Shown: positions 1 through 5,723, counted from the stretch's first letter. The stretch is 5,723 nt of DNA from Gammaproteobacteria bacterium (GCA_029881015.1 JAOUNK010000225.1:1-5723); one strand, 5' to 3'. The notes: generated by a model from the letters alone, not told the origin. Translations and numbers: made by a program.

Positions 1-335
1 CGGGCCATATGAACGTGCTGCTCGCCGAGGCCAAGGTGCCTTACGACATCGTGTTCGAGATGGACGAAATCAACGAGGACTTCCCCAAGGTCGACGTATC
101 TGTCGTCATTGGCGCAAACGATATCGTTAACCCGTCCGCATTGACCGACCCCGACAGCCCGATCGCCGGCATGCCGGTGCTCGAGTGCTGGAAGGGCGAA
201 GTCTCGATCGTGCTGAAACGCAGCATGGCGACCGGTTACGCGGGCGTGCAAAACCCGCTGTTCTTCCTGGAGAACACGCGCATGTTGTTTGGCGATGCGA
301 AGTCCACGCTGGACGAGGTTTTAAAGAACCTCTAA
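1..335 (+). CDS. pntB: NAD(P) transhydrogenase subunit beta, C-terminal part (5' end outside window)
   Basis: PntB is the membrane subunit of the proton-translocating transhydrogenase, which transfers hydride between NADH and NADP+ using the proton gradient. Only the last 110 or so residues are here, in the frame that reads Gly-His at bases 3-8 and then MNVLLAEAKVPYD. This is the soluble NADP(H)-binding domain III, which faces the cytoplasm. Diagnostic motifs are visible: the acidic stretch FEMDEINEDFPKVDV, then IGANDIVNP, and near the end KRSMATGYAGVQNPLF, all typical of the NADP site of this family. The ORF ends at TAA (333-335) after DEVLKNL, a normal C-terminus. The ATG at base 9 is internal and is not the start, because the family has a long membrane domain before this point. 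pntA would be expected upstream, outside the window. Identification is very secure. Confidence 0.96.
   Translation, partial: GHMNVLLAEAKVPYDIVFEMDEINEDFPKVDVSVVIGANDIVNPSALTDPDSPIAGMPVLECWKGEVSIVLKRSMATGYAGVQNPLFFLENTRMLFGDAKSTLDEVLKNL
315..332 (+). repeat. Short inverted repeat at the pntB stop codon
   Basis: GAGGTT (315-320) and AACCTC (327-332) form a perfect 6-bp stem with a 6-base loop TTAAAG. It ends directly before the pntB stop codon TAA. No T-run follows, so it is not a convincing intrinsic terminator. It could weakly attenuate transcription or protect the pntB message. It also overlaps the -35 region of the candidate promoter for the next gene, so it could be an operator, but this is inference. 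Confidence 0.35.
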
Positions 336-348
336 ATGCTGTAATAAT
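320..348 (+). promoter_or_regulatory. Candidate sigma-70 promoter for the HNH gene
   Basis: An extended -10 element is visible: TG at 340-341, one base, then AATAAT at 343-348 (five of six to TATAAT). Seventeen bases upstream is TTTAAA at 320-325 (four of six to TTGACA). Transcription would start near base 355, leaving a leader of about 20 bases before the ATG at 374. The region is the only clearly AT-rich stretch between pntB and the next gene, which supports a promoter here. It is a pattern match only. Confidence 0.4.
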
Positions 349-373
349 GCGGGCATAAGCCATGGAGATGCTT

Positions 374-1027
374 ATGCTCGCAGGACTCGCACGCGATATC
401 TCGCAACAGGTTCTAAGAACCGATGTTGCAGGAATGCCCCTCGAATGGATTGACTACCGCGAAGCGGTTCGTCTCTACCATGCCGAGCAGGTAGCGTACG
501 ACTGCGGCACACGACTTTACTCGGTCTTCGGCGGCTACAGTGCAATCGACGGCAGCCGCAGTCGTATCGACGTCAACTCGATCATCGCGACGCACGGTAC
601 CAGCAAGAGTCTCTCGCGCAATCGCGACGAGTACGTTCCACCGCTGAACAACCGCACGCTCTTCAGGCGCGATGCCAACCTGTGCCTCTATTGTGGCATG
701 CGTTACATGACGCGGGACCTGACTCGCGACCACATCACGCCCGTGTCGCAGGGCGGTCTCGATGCCTGGACGAACGTCGCGACGGCGTGTCGTCGCTGCA
801 ATAACTACAAGGGCGGCCGCACACCGGAGCAGGCGGCGATGGAGCTGATCGCTGTACCGTTCACGCCGAACTACGCGGAGTACATCTACCTCAAGGGCCG
901 GCGTGTGCTGACCGACCAGATGCAATACCTGCTGGCGCACATCCCGCGCTCGAGCCCGTTGCATGCGCGCCTCAGCGATCACCTCGAAAACGGTGAGGAA
1001 ATCGTGGAAGTGCTGTTCCATGACTGA
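374..1027 (+). CDS. HNH endonuclease
   Basis: The 217-residue product is an HNH (beta-beta-alpha-metal) nuclease, expected to cut DNA with a single divalent metal. The core lies at about residues 98-150: a zinc-binding pair CLYCG (C104, C107), then DH (D119-H120) in LTRDHITPVSQGG, N134, and a second pair CRRC (C139, C142) followed by N143. Zinc ligands and the HNH catalytic positions are all present. Before the core is an N-terminal domain with PLEWIDYREAVRLYH, and after it PFTPNYAEYIYL; both resemble a widespread stand-alone HNH family of proteobacteria whose role is unknown. ATGs at 362, 368 and 374 are possible starts. I chose 374 because GGAG (364-367) sits six bases upstream of it. The gene has its own candidate promoter and is followed closely by an exonuclease gene, so a DNA repair or DNA processing role is plausible. 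No restriction methylase or phage gene is next to it. Family is secure, function is not. Confidence 0.9.
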   Translation: MLAGLARDISQQVLRTDVAGMPLEWIDYREAVRLYHAEQVAYDCGTRLYSVFGGYSAIDGSRSRIDVNSIIATHGTSKSLSRNRDEYVPPLNNRTLFRRDANLCLYCGMRYMTRDLTRDHITPVSQGGLDAWTNVATACRRCNNYKGGRTPEQAAMELIAVPFTPNYAEYIYLKGRRVLTDQMQYLLAHIPRSSPLHARLSDHLENGEEIVEVLFHD

Positions 1028-1082
1028 GCGCATCGACGGCGGTCGGAGCCTGCCCGGTAAGGCCGCCGACCGCACACGCTGA
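1020..1082 (+). CDS. Possible 20-codon coupling ORF between HNH and exonuclease genes
   Basis: An ATG at 1020 overlaps the HNH stop codon (ATGACTGA) and opens a 20-codon frame ending in TGA at 1080-1082, whose last base is the first base of the exonuclease ATG (TGATG). A GTGGAAG sequence at 1004-1010 lies nine bases upstream and could serve as its ribosome binding site. The peptide starts MTERIDGG and is basic and hydrophilic, with no recognisable domain. The exonuclease has no clear ribosome binding site of its own, so ribosomes finishing this small ORF could reinitiate there. A 63-base open frame in GC-rich DNA can easily occur by chance, so this is tentative. Confidence 0.35.
   Translation: MTERIDGGRSLPGKAADRTR
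1039..1073 (+). promoter_or_regulatory. GC-rich hairpin just upstream of the exonuclease start codon
   Basis: GCGGTCGG (1039-1046) pairs perfectly with CCGACCGC (1066-1073). Inside it GCC (1048-1050) can pair with GGC (1061-1063), leaving a ten-base loop. The hairpin ends eight bases before the ATG at 1082 and occupies the position where a ribosome binding site would be. No T-run follows, so it is not an intrinsic terminator. It may limit translation of the exonuclease unless ribosomes arriving from upstream open it. The pairing is seen in the sequence; the role is inferred. Confidence 0.45.
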
Positions 1083-1972
1083 TGCAATATCTGATCGACG
1101 CGAGCGTCTACGTGTTTCGGGCCTACTACTCGATGCCCGAAGACATGGTGGACGACGCCGGTAACCCCATCAACGCGTTCTACGGGTTCGCGCGTTTCAT
1201 TGGCGACTTCATGGAACAGGTCACGCCGGAGTACGTGGCCGTCCTCTTCGACGAAAGCCTGTCGAAGTCTTTTCGCACGGAGATCTATCCGGAGTACAAA
1301 GCCAATCGTGATCCGGCACCGCCGGAGCTGAAGCGACAGTTCGCACAATGCCGTCGCTATGTGCGCGCGCTCGGCGTGCTCGAGCACGCGAGCCCACGCT
1401 ATGAAGCCGACGATCTCATCGGCACGCTGGTCGAGCACGGTCGCCGCGTCGGACGGCCCTCAACGATCGTCAGTCGTGACAAGGACCTGACCCAGCTGCT
1501 GGCCCGGGAAGATGTGTTCTGGGATTTCGCCGGCAAGGGCAAACTCGGTTACGACCAGATTCCGGATTCGTTCGGCGTCTGGCCGGAACAGATTGCCGAC
1601 TTCCTCGCGCTCGCGGGGGATGCGGTTGACAACATCAAGGGCGTCCCGGGTGTCGGCAAGAAAACGGCCGAAGGCCTGCTGAAACACTTCGGCAGTCTCG
1701 AGGAGATTTACGCCAATCTCGACAGGATTCACGAAGTGAATGTGCGCGGCTCGAAGACGCTCGCGGCCAAGCTCGAGACGCACCGTGACGACGCCATGCT
1801 CGCCCGCAGACTCACGGGCATCGCCTGCGATGCGCCCATCGAGGATGTGGAAGCCGCCCTGCGGCCGTCTGCGCCGAAGCTCGGGGAAATAAACGCGTTG
1901 TTCGACGAGGCGGGTATCGGTACAGCCCTGCGCCGGCAGGCTGAACGCGTGTCCGACATTTACCGGCACTAG
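1082..1972 (+). CDS. 5'-3' exonuclease / flap endonuclease (PolA N-terminal-like, stand-alone)
   Basis: The 296-residue protein matches the 5'-nuclease domain found at the N-terminus of DNA polymerase I, here without a polymerase. Such enzymes remove 5' flaps and RNA primers from branched DNA with two divalent metals. Visible metal ligands, in order: D6 (LIDAS), D57 (LFDES), E108-A-D110-D111 (YEADDLIG), D133 and D135 (SRDKDL), and D180 and D183 (GDAVDN). The arch region carries the basic stretch FRTEIYPEYKANRD (about 64-77). A helix-hairpin-helix DNA-binding segment follows, with IKGVPGVGKKTAEGLL at 185-200. Length fits PolA-type 5' nuclease domains, somewhat longer than E. coli ExoIX (Xni, about 250 residues), and all acidic ligands appear intact. 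The start is the only suitable ATG, since an in-frame TAA lies at 1058-1060 and the protein begins in the family manner. No good ribosome binding site precedes it. It lies 54 bases after the HNH gene and is probably cotranscribed with it. Confidence 0.92.
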   Translation: MQYLIDASVYVFRAYYSMPEDMVDDAGNPINAFYGFARFIGDFMEQVTPEYVAVLFDESLSKSFRTEIYPEYKANRDPAPPELKRQFAQCRRYVRALGVLEHASPRYEADDLIGTLVEHGRRVGRPSTIVSRDKDLTQLLAREDVFWDFAGKGKLGYDQIPDSFGVWPEQIADFLALAGDAVDNIKGVPGVGKKTAEGLLKHFGSLEEIYANLDRIHEVNVRGSKTLAAKLETHRDDAMLARRLTGIACDAPIEDVEAALRPSAPKLGEINALFDEAGIGTALRRQAERVSDIYRH

Positions 1973-1986
1973 AAGCGTCCAGTACG

Positions 1987-2029
1987 CAAAAAAGCGTGGA
2001 ATGCGGGGAAACCCTGATTCCGCTTCGCT
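1987..2029 (-). terminator. Terminator-like hairpin with T-tract on the minus strand
   Basis: AGCG-(TG)-GAAT at 1993-2002 pairs with ATTCCGCT at 2017-2024 with a two-base bulge, and an inner GGG-AAA-CCC (2006-2014) can also pair. On the plus strand the hairpin is preceded by six A (1988-1993) and followed by no T-run. Read on the minus strand it is followed by six T, the form of an intrinsic terminator. No minus-strand gene is evident to its right, so it may block antisense transcription, or act on the plus strand only as a weak hairpin at the 3' end of the exonuclease message. The rest of 1973-2079 shows no convincing promoter. Confidence 0.35.
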
Positions 2030-2079
2030 GCGCCGCTGTGGTGTCATAGATTCCCGGGGATAGCGCCTGGTGGCTGCTT

Positions 2080-4494
2080 GTGTCCGTTGGCCTGGAGCAG
2101 AGCCGTACTCTCAGTGTCCCTGTCGAGCACCTTCGCAGGGCCTGCCAGCCCCTTGCGACCAAAGCCCGGCAAAGCGCCAAGGAACTTGCCGCCGCAAGCT
2201 GCCTCGGCCAGGCACGTGCCGTCGAAGCCCTGCGTTTCGGTTTGCAGCTTGATCGTGACGGCTACAACATCTTCGTGCTCGGGCCGTTAGGCAGTCACCG
2301 TCACGTACTCGTCGAAGAGCTCGCCAGGGAGCGGGCAAAAGAGCGCGACGTTCCCGACGACTGGTGCTACGTCAACAATTTCGCCAATCCGGACCGACCG
2401 CGCGCGCTGCGCATGCCGCCAGGAAAAGGCGCCGAGTTCCGCAGCGAGATGAGCGCACTGCTCGAGGAGATTCGGCTTGCCATACCCACGGCCTTTGAGG
2501 CCGATGACTACCGCAATCAACTCAAGGCACTGGAAGGAGAGTCGCAACGCGAGGTCCAGGCGCTGTGGAAAGACCTCAACAAGGATGCTGAGGAACATGG
2601 CATTACGATGCTGCAAACGCCGACAGGCTATGTGCTTGCCCCGGTCCGCGACGGCAAGGTGCTCGATGACGACGACTTTCAGAAGTTGCCCGCAAAAGAG
2701 CGCAAAAGCATACAGGCGACCATCAAGCGCCTGAGCAACGAACTCAAGACGCGTATCGAGAGCCTGCCGAAACTGCACAAGCAATACCACGAGCGCATCC
2801 GCGAACTGGACCAGGAGGTTACGGCCCACGCGGTCACCGTCCTGATCGAAGACATCAAGAAGAAGTACCTGCAACTGCCGGACGTTCTCGAGTACCTCGA
2901 CGACGTACAGCGCGACATTATCGAGAACGCGAAAGCATTTCGTACCGACGAAGCGCCCGTGCTGCCGTTCCTGGCGCGCGACCCATCCGATCTGTTTGCC
3001 TCGTACGAAGTGAACCTGGTTGTCAGCAACGAAAGCGACACGCCCGCGCCGTTCGTCTACGAGGTCAATCCGAGCTACCCGAACCTGATCGGCAAGGTCG
3101 AATACCGTGCCGAAATGGGCGCCCTGCTGACCGATTTCCGGATGGTTCGCGGCGGCGCGTTGCTGCAGGCCAATGGCGGCTATCTCGTGCTCGATGCTCA
3201 CCGCGTACTTGCGCGCCCGTTTGTCTGGGAGGCGCTCAAGCAGGCGCTGTTTGCGAAAAAGGTCAGCATCGAGTCGCCGGCGGAATCACTGGGATTCGTC
3301 AGCACCACGTCCCTCAAGCCCGAGCCGATCCCGCTCGATATCAAGGTCGTGCTGGTCGGCGAGCGGTGGTTGTTCTACCTGATGAGCGCCTACGACAAGG
3401 AATTCAACAGCCTCTTCAAGGTGGTGGCGGACTTTGACGATGATCTCGAGCGGTCGGCGGACAACGTGCGCGTGTACTCGAACCTGATCATGCAGCGCAT
3501 TCAGGAGAAGGATCTGCTGCCCTTCAAGGACGCGGCGATACAGAGGGTTATCGAGGAGCGCGCGCGGCATGCGGATGACAGTGAGCGGCTCTCGACACAC
3601 ATCCAGTCACTGGACGACCTGCTCGTACAGGCCGACTACTGGGCGCGACAACGCAGTTCCGCCGACGTCGATACTGACGACATTCTCGTCGCACTGAGAG
3701 GGCGGGAACAGCGCCTGAGCCGGGTGCAGAAGCGCATACTCGACGCTATTCAGCGCGACACGTTGCTGATCGATACGGCCGGCGAGTGTGTTGGCCAGAT
3801 CAACGGGCTGTCGGTAATGCAGCTCGGAGAATTCCGCTTCGGACACCCGGTCAGGATCACGGCAACGACCCGACTCGGCAACGGCGACGTTGTCGATATC
3901 GAGCGCGAGGTCGAACTGGGCGGCGCCATTCATTCCAAGGGCGTCATGATCCTGGCGGCGGCGCTTGCCGCACGCTATGCACGCGATACGCCGTTGTCAC
4001 TGCATGGCAGTGTCGTCTTCGAGCAGTCGTATGGAGGCGTAGACGGCGACAGCGCATCGGTCGCCGAACTGTGCGCATTGTTGTCGTCGATCGCCGATAT
4101 CCCGGTCCGGCAAAGCATCGCGTGCACCGGTTCAGTGAACCAGCTCGGACGCGTCCAGGCCGTCGGCGGCGTCAACGAGAAAATAGAGGGGTTCTTCGAA
4201 ACGTGCAGGAAGCGGGGTCTCGACGGGTCCCACGCCGTGATCATTCCCGCAGACAACATCAAGCACCTGATGCTCAGGGAAGACATCATCGAAGCGGTCG
4301 CCGCGAAGCAGTTCACTGTCTACGCCGTACGACACATCGATGAGGCCGTCGCGCTGCTTACCGGCGTGCCGGCCGGCACGCGGGTCAACGGCGGGGAGTT
4401 CGAGGAAGGCAGCGTCAATCGAAAAGTGGAAGACCAGCTTGTTGCCTACGCGAGAAAGCGCCGCGAATTCGCCGAGTCGGCGGGTGCCGGGTGA
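2080..4494 (+). CDS. Lon-like ATP-dependent protease (AAA_32 type, related to E. coli YcbZ and LonB-like proteins)
   Basis: This 804-residue protein joins an AAA_32-type ATPase region (about residues 20-520) to a C-terminal Lon protease domain (about 570-765). The protease part is intact: GQINGLSV at 572-579, IHSKG at 617-621, catalytic Ser658 in DGDSAS, and Lys701 in GVNEKIEGFF. The Ser-Lys spacing of 43 equals that of E. coli Lon (Ser679, Lys722). The ATPase part is unusual: after GYNIFVL the P-loop reads GPLGSHRH (68-75), with Arg where Lys is normal and His for Ser/Thr, and the Walker B-like YLVLD ends at D372 without a following Glu. A long charged helical segment, probably coiled coil, spans about 124-285. 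There is no membrane segment, so it should be a cytoplasmic protease for damaged or regulatory proteins. I chose GTG at 2080: an in-frame TAG at 2047 limits the upstream side, no ATG is available, and GGTGG at 2069-2073 is a weak ribosome binding site. It overlaps the next gene by four bases. Confidence 0.93.
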   Translation: MSVGLEQSRTLSVPVEHLRRACQPLATKARQSAKELAAASCLGQARAVEALRFGLQLDRDGYNIFVLGPLGSHRHVLVEELARERAKERDVPDDWCYVNNFANPDRPRALRMPPGKGAEFRSEMSALLEEIRLAIPTAFEADDYRNQLKALEGESQREVQALWKDLNKDAEEHGITMLQTPTGYVLAPVRDGKVLDDDDFQKLPAKERKSIQATIKRLSNELKTRIESLPKLHKQYHERIRELDQEVTAHAVTVLIEDIKKKYLQLPDVLEYLDDVQRDIIENAKAFRTDEAPVLPFLARDPSDLFASYEVNLVVSNESDTPAPFVYEVNPSYPNLIGKVEYRAEMGALLTDFRMVRGGALLQANGGYLVLDAHRVLARPFVWEALKQALFAKKVSIESPAESLGFVSTTSLKPEPIPLDIKVVLVGERWLFYLMSAYDKEFNSLFKVVADFDDDLERSADNVRVYSNLIMQRIQEKDLLPFKDAAIQRVIEERARHADDSERLSTHIQSLDDLLVQADYWARQRSSADVDTDDILVALRGREQRLSRVQKRILDAIQRDTLLIDTAGECVGQINGLSVMQLGEFRFGHPVRITATTRLGNGDVVDIEREVELGGAIHSKGVMILAAALAARYARDTPLSLHGSVVFEQSYGGVDGDSASVAELCALLSSIADIPVRQSIACTGSVNQLGRVQAVGGVNEKIEGFFETCRKRGLDGSHAVIIPADNIKHLMLREDIIEAVAAKQFTVYAVRHIDEAVALLTGVPAGTRVNGGEFEEGSVNRKVEDQLVAYARKRREFAESAGAG

Positions 4495-4967
4495 GCGAGA
4501 TGGAGTACAGGCCGCGCATCCTGCTGATCGTCACGGAGCGGAGTCCGTTGCAACGGCTCTGGGAGGCAGTCGAGGAGCACCTGTCGGGTACGGGCGAGGA
4601 AGTCGTGGCGCTCTACGTCAAGGACGAAAGATGGCGCCGGGCGGCAAGCCTGCCCTTTACGAGAGAAGTTTCGCGCGTCAGCGGCTCCCACCGCGAATTC
4701 ACGCCACAGCGCGCGGCACAGCTCGACCAGGACACCGTCAGCCAGGTCCGGTCGCGCCTGGGTGCGCTGGCCATTCGTGCCGAGCTGCAACCGGTGTTCG
4801 AGGTGCTGGCCGAACACGAGGTGTCAAGGATTCGCAACTACGTCAGAGTCGAAGAGGACTTGCTGGTGATATCGGCTGACGTCAGGAGCCAGCCGATGTA
4901 CCAGGAGCTCACACAACTGAGTTGCCGCACCGTGTGCGTCGATGCAGAGGAGCGAGAGTATGAGTAA
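4491..4967 (+). CDS. Universal stress protein-like protein
   Basis: The 158-residue product looks like a single alpha/beta domain of the UspA type. A first strand RILLIV (9-14) is followed by a helix, then a second strand EEVVALYVKDERW (36-48), a long helix (about 78-92), a strand near ELQPVFEVLAEH, and DLLVISAD (123-130) before the last helix and strand CRTVCVD. The glycine-rich GxxG...GS/T nucleotide-binding motif of ATP-binding members is missing: after VISAD comes VRSQPMYQEL. It would therefore belong to the class that does not bind ATP in the usual way, and may act by protein contact. I assign the family from fold pattern, not from a diagnostic motif. The GTG at 4491 overlaps the protease stop (GTGA) and is my choice; an ATG at 4500 is the alternative. 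Its place directly after a Lon-like protease suggests an adaptor, regulator or stress-response partner, which is inference. Confidence 0.75.
   Translation: MSEMEYRPRILLIVTERSPLQRLWEAVEEHLSGTGEEVVALYVKDERWRRAASLPFTREVSRVSGSHREFTPQRAAQLDQDTVSQVRSRLGALAIRAELQPVFEVLAEHEVSRIRNYVRVEEDLLVISADVRSQPMYQELTQLSCRTVCVDAEEREYE
4946..4952 (+). promoter_or_regulatory. Strong ribosome binding site deciding the BCAM0308-family start
   Basis: AGAGGAG lies seven bases before the ATG at 4960, inside the end of the preceding gene. It supports 4960 rather than the in-frame ATG at 4942, which would add only six residues and lacks such a site. Confidence 0.7.
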
Positions 4968-5460
4968 GAGCACCCCTACCCGGCCGCCGCAACGCCGCGA
5001 CCGCCTCATTCGGGAGACGGTTCACGATACCTACAAGCAGAGTGGTCAGCAGAAAGGTATGGCGCGTTGTCCGCACTGCGGTGCGTTTTACGTGAAGGGC
5101 CGCTGGACCTGGGCGGCACCCTCACGGTCCGATGTGGCCGAGAGAACCTGCAGTGCGTGCCACCGCAGCGCCGACAAGTACCCGGCCGGAGAGCTCAGCC
5201 TCACGGGCGCATTTGTCGCACAACACAAGGACGAGATCCGGAACCTCGCCAGAAACATCGAGAAGGCGGAGAACAGCGAGCATCCGCTCAATCGCATCAT
5301 GGAGATTCGTGAATCCGCCGAGCAGATCCTGATAACGACGACTGACGTACACCTCCCGAGGCGCATCGGTTCAGCGCTGGAGGGCGCCTTTGAAGGCGAA
5401 CTGGATATTCACTTCGACAAGAGCGGGCATTTCACACGAGTCGGGTGGCGACGAGATTGA
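4960..5460 (+). CDS. BCAM0308-family zinc-ribbon protein
   Basis: The 166-residue protein opens with the basic motif RRDRLIRETVHDTYK (12-26). It then has a zinc ribbon with CPHC (C37, C40) and CSAC (C64, C67), separated by FYVKGRWTW. After this come YPAGELSLTGAFVAQHKDEI (74-93), HPLNRIMEI, and the C-terminal ITTTDVHLPRRIGSALEGAFEGELDIHF. I recognise this layout as the BCAM0308 family, named after a gene in the low-oxygen-activated (lxa) locus of Burkholderia cenocepacia. The zinc ribbon resembles that of NMD3-type proteins, which hints at a nucleic acid or ribosome link, but the function is not known. All four cysteines are present and the length is normal. It overlaps the stress-protein gene by eight bases (ATGAGTAA) and has its own strong ribosome binding site, so it is made from the same message. 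The association with a Usp-like gene fits stress or oxygen-limitation expression. Confidence 0.87.
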   Translation: MSKSTPTRPPQRRDRLIRETVHDTYKQSGQQKGMARCPHCGAFYVKGRWTWAAPSRSDVAERTCSACHRSADKYPAGELSLTGAFVAQHKDEIRNLARNIEKAENSEHPLNRIMEIRESAEQILITTTDVHLPRRIGSALEGAFEGELDIHFDKSGHFTRVGWRRD

Positions 5461-5723
5461 CCTCCCTGCGACAAGGCTTTGCGACGGGCATGGCGATCAC
5501 CGCAATGATCCTCGCGGCCACGATTGGACACACGGCTCCGCCACAGGGCCACGTGCCCGACAGCGAGGGCCTCTGGCGAGACACTCGCTACTTCCTTGCC
5601 TACCAGTTCGCCGCGATCGGCGTCCTGTATACGATGCCGGAAAACGTGACCGGGTGGACCGATGAGCAGAAAAGCGAGTACAGCTTGTCGACCTGGTGGG
5701 ACAACGTCACGCATCCCGACTGG
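5457..5723 (+). CDS. Exported or membrane-anchored protein, 3' end outside window (possible DUF3943)
   Basis: An open frame of 89 codons runs off the right edge without a stop. The N-terminus is basic (LRQGFATG) and is followed by a hydrophobic stretch MAITAMILAATIG, and then by small residues and prolines, which suits a signal peptide or membrane anchor. The following part is rich in aromatic residues: SEGLWRDTRYFLAYQF, then VLYTMPENVTGW and the terminal STWWDNVTHPDW. This Trp/Tyr-rich pattern ahead of an expected tail resembles DUF3943-type envelope proteins, but too little is present to be sure. TTG at 5457 is a possible start, overlapping the previous stop as TTGA. ATG at 5490 is the alternative; it would leave MAITAMILAATIG as a very short signal without the basic start, so I prefer TTG. 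It closes the visible part of the protease-stress operon and would put one member in the cell envelope. Confidence 0.7.
   Translation, partial: MTSLRQGFATGMAITAMILAATIGHTAPPQGHVPDSEGLWRDTRYFLAYQFAAIGVLYTMPENVTGWTDEQKSEYSLSTWWDNVTHPDW

Noticed and set aside
315..340. Intrinsic terminator after pntB
   Set aside because: The 6-bp hairpin is not followed by a run of T, so it was kept only as an inverted repeat.
413..1438. Long minus-strand open frame of 341 codons across the HNH and exonuclease genes
   Set aside because: It is antisense to two clearly recognised genes, spans their junction, is Arg/Val-rich with no recognisable motif, and is explained by GC-rich codon structure on the other strand.
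2040..2062. Possible heat-shock or sigma-70 promoter before the protease gene (CATAGA, CCCGGGGAT)
   Set aside because: The best -10 match has only three of six bases and no acceptable -35 lies at proper spacing; the sigma-32 -10 consensus is not met.
2287..3201. Minus-strand open frame of 304 codons inside the protease gene
   Set aside because: It is antisense to the Lon-like gene, whose domains are continuous through this region; the translation has no recognisable domain.
3786..4343. Plus-strand open frame of 185 codons in another frame of the protease domain
   Set aside because: It overlaps the catalytic Lon domain and is extremely rich in Arg, as expected for a shifted frame of a GC-rich gene.
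4942..4959. Earlier ATG for the BCAM0308-family gene
   Set aside because: The ATG at 4960 has a strong ribosome binding site at seven bases, and the extra six residues do not resemble the family.

Overview
The window is GC-rich bacterial DNA, densely packed with genes, and every supported gene lies on the + strand. Protein content points to a proteobacterium, most likely a gammaproteobacterium: the C-terminal end of transhydrogenase subunit PntB, an HNH endonuclease of a type common in that group, a PolA-like 5'-3' exonuclease, a Lon-like protease of the AAA_32 type and a BCAM0308-family zinc protein. The species cannot be told from the sequence. I see no rRNA, tRNA, CRISPR array, insertion sequence or attachment site.

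Layout. Bases 1-335 are the 3' end of pntB. Its stop codon sits at a small inverted repeat, and a promoter-like sequence follows directly (about 320-348). Bases 374-1027 encode an HNH endonuclease. A possible 20-residue ORF (1020-1082) overlaps the HNH stop at one end and shares a TGATG junction with the next gene at the other. That next gene, at 1082-1972, is a stand-alone 5'-3' exonuclease/flap endonuclease with its metal ligands intact. The 107-base gap at 1973-2079 holds a hairpin whose T-tract is on the minus strand.

From 2080 to the right edge is a tight four-gene operon: a Lon-like protease with an intact Ser-Lys dyad but a degenerate Walker A loop (2080-4494), a universal-stress-protein-like protein without the usual nucleotide-binding motif (4491-4967), a BCAM0308-family zinc-ribbon protein (4960-5460), and the start of an exported or membrane-anchored protein (5457 to beyond 5723). 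Each junction overlaps (GTGA, ATGAGTAA, TTGA), so translational coupling is likely.

How the genes may work together. The first half reads as energy metabolism (PntB) followed by a nuclease pair. The second half reads as a stress or protein-quality-control operon. The name of the BCAM0308 family comes from the low-oxygen-activated (lxa) locus of Burkholderia cenocepacia, which also holds universal stress proteins, so a low-oxygen or stationary-phase role is a reasonable inference but is not shown by the sequence. The best leads are this operon with its atypical ATPase loop and the coupled HNH-small ORF-exonuclease arrangement.
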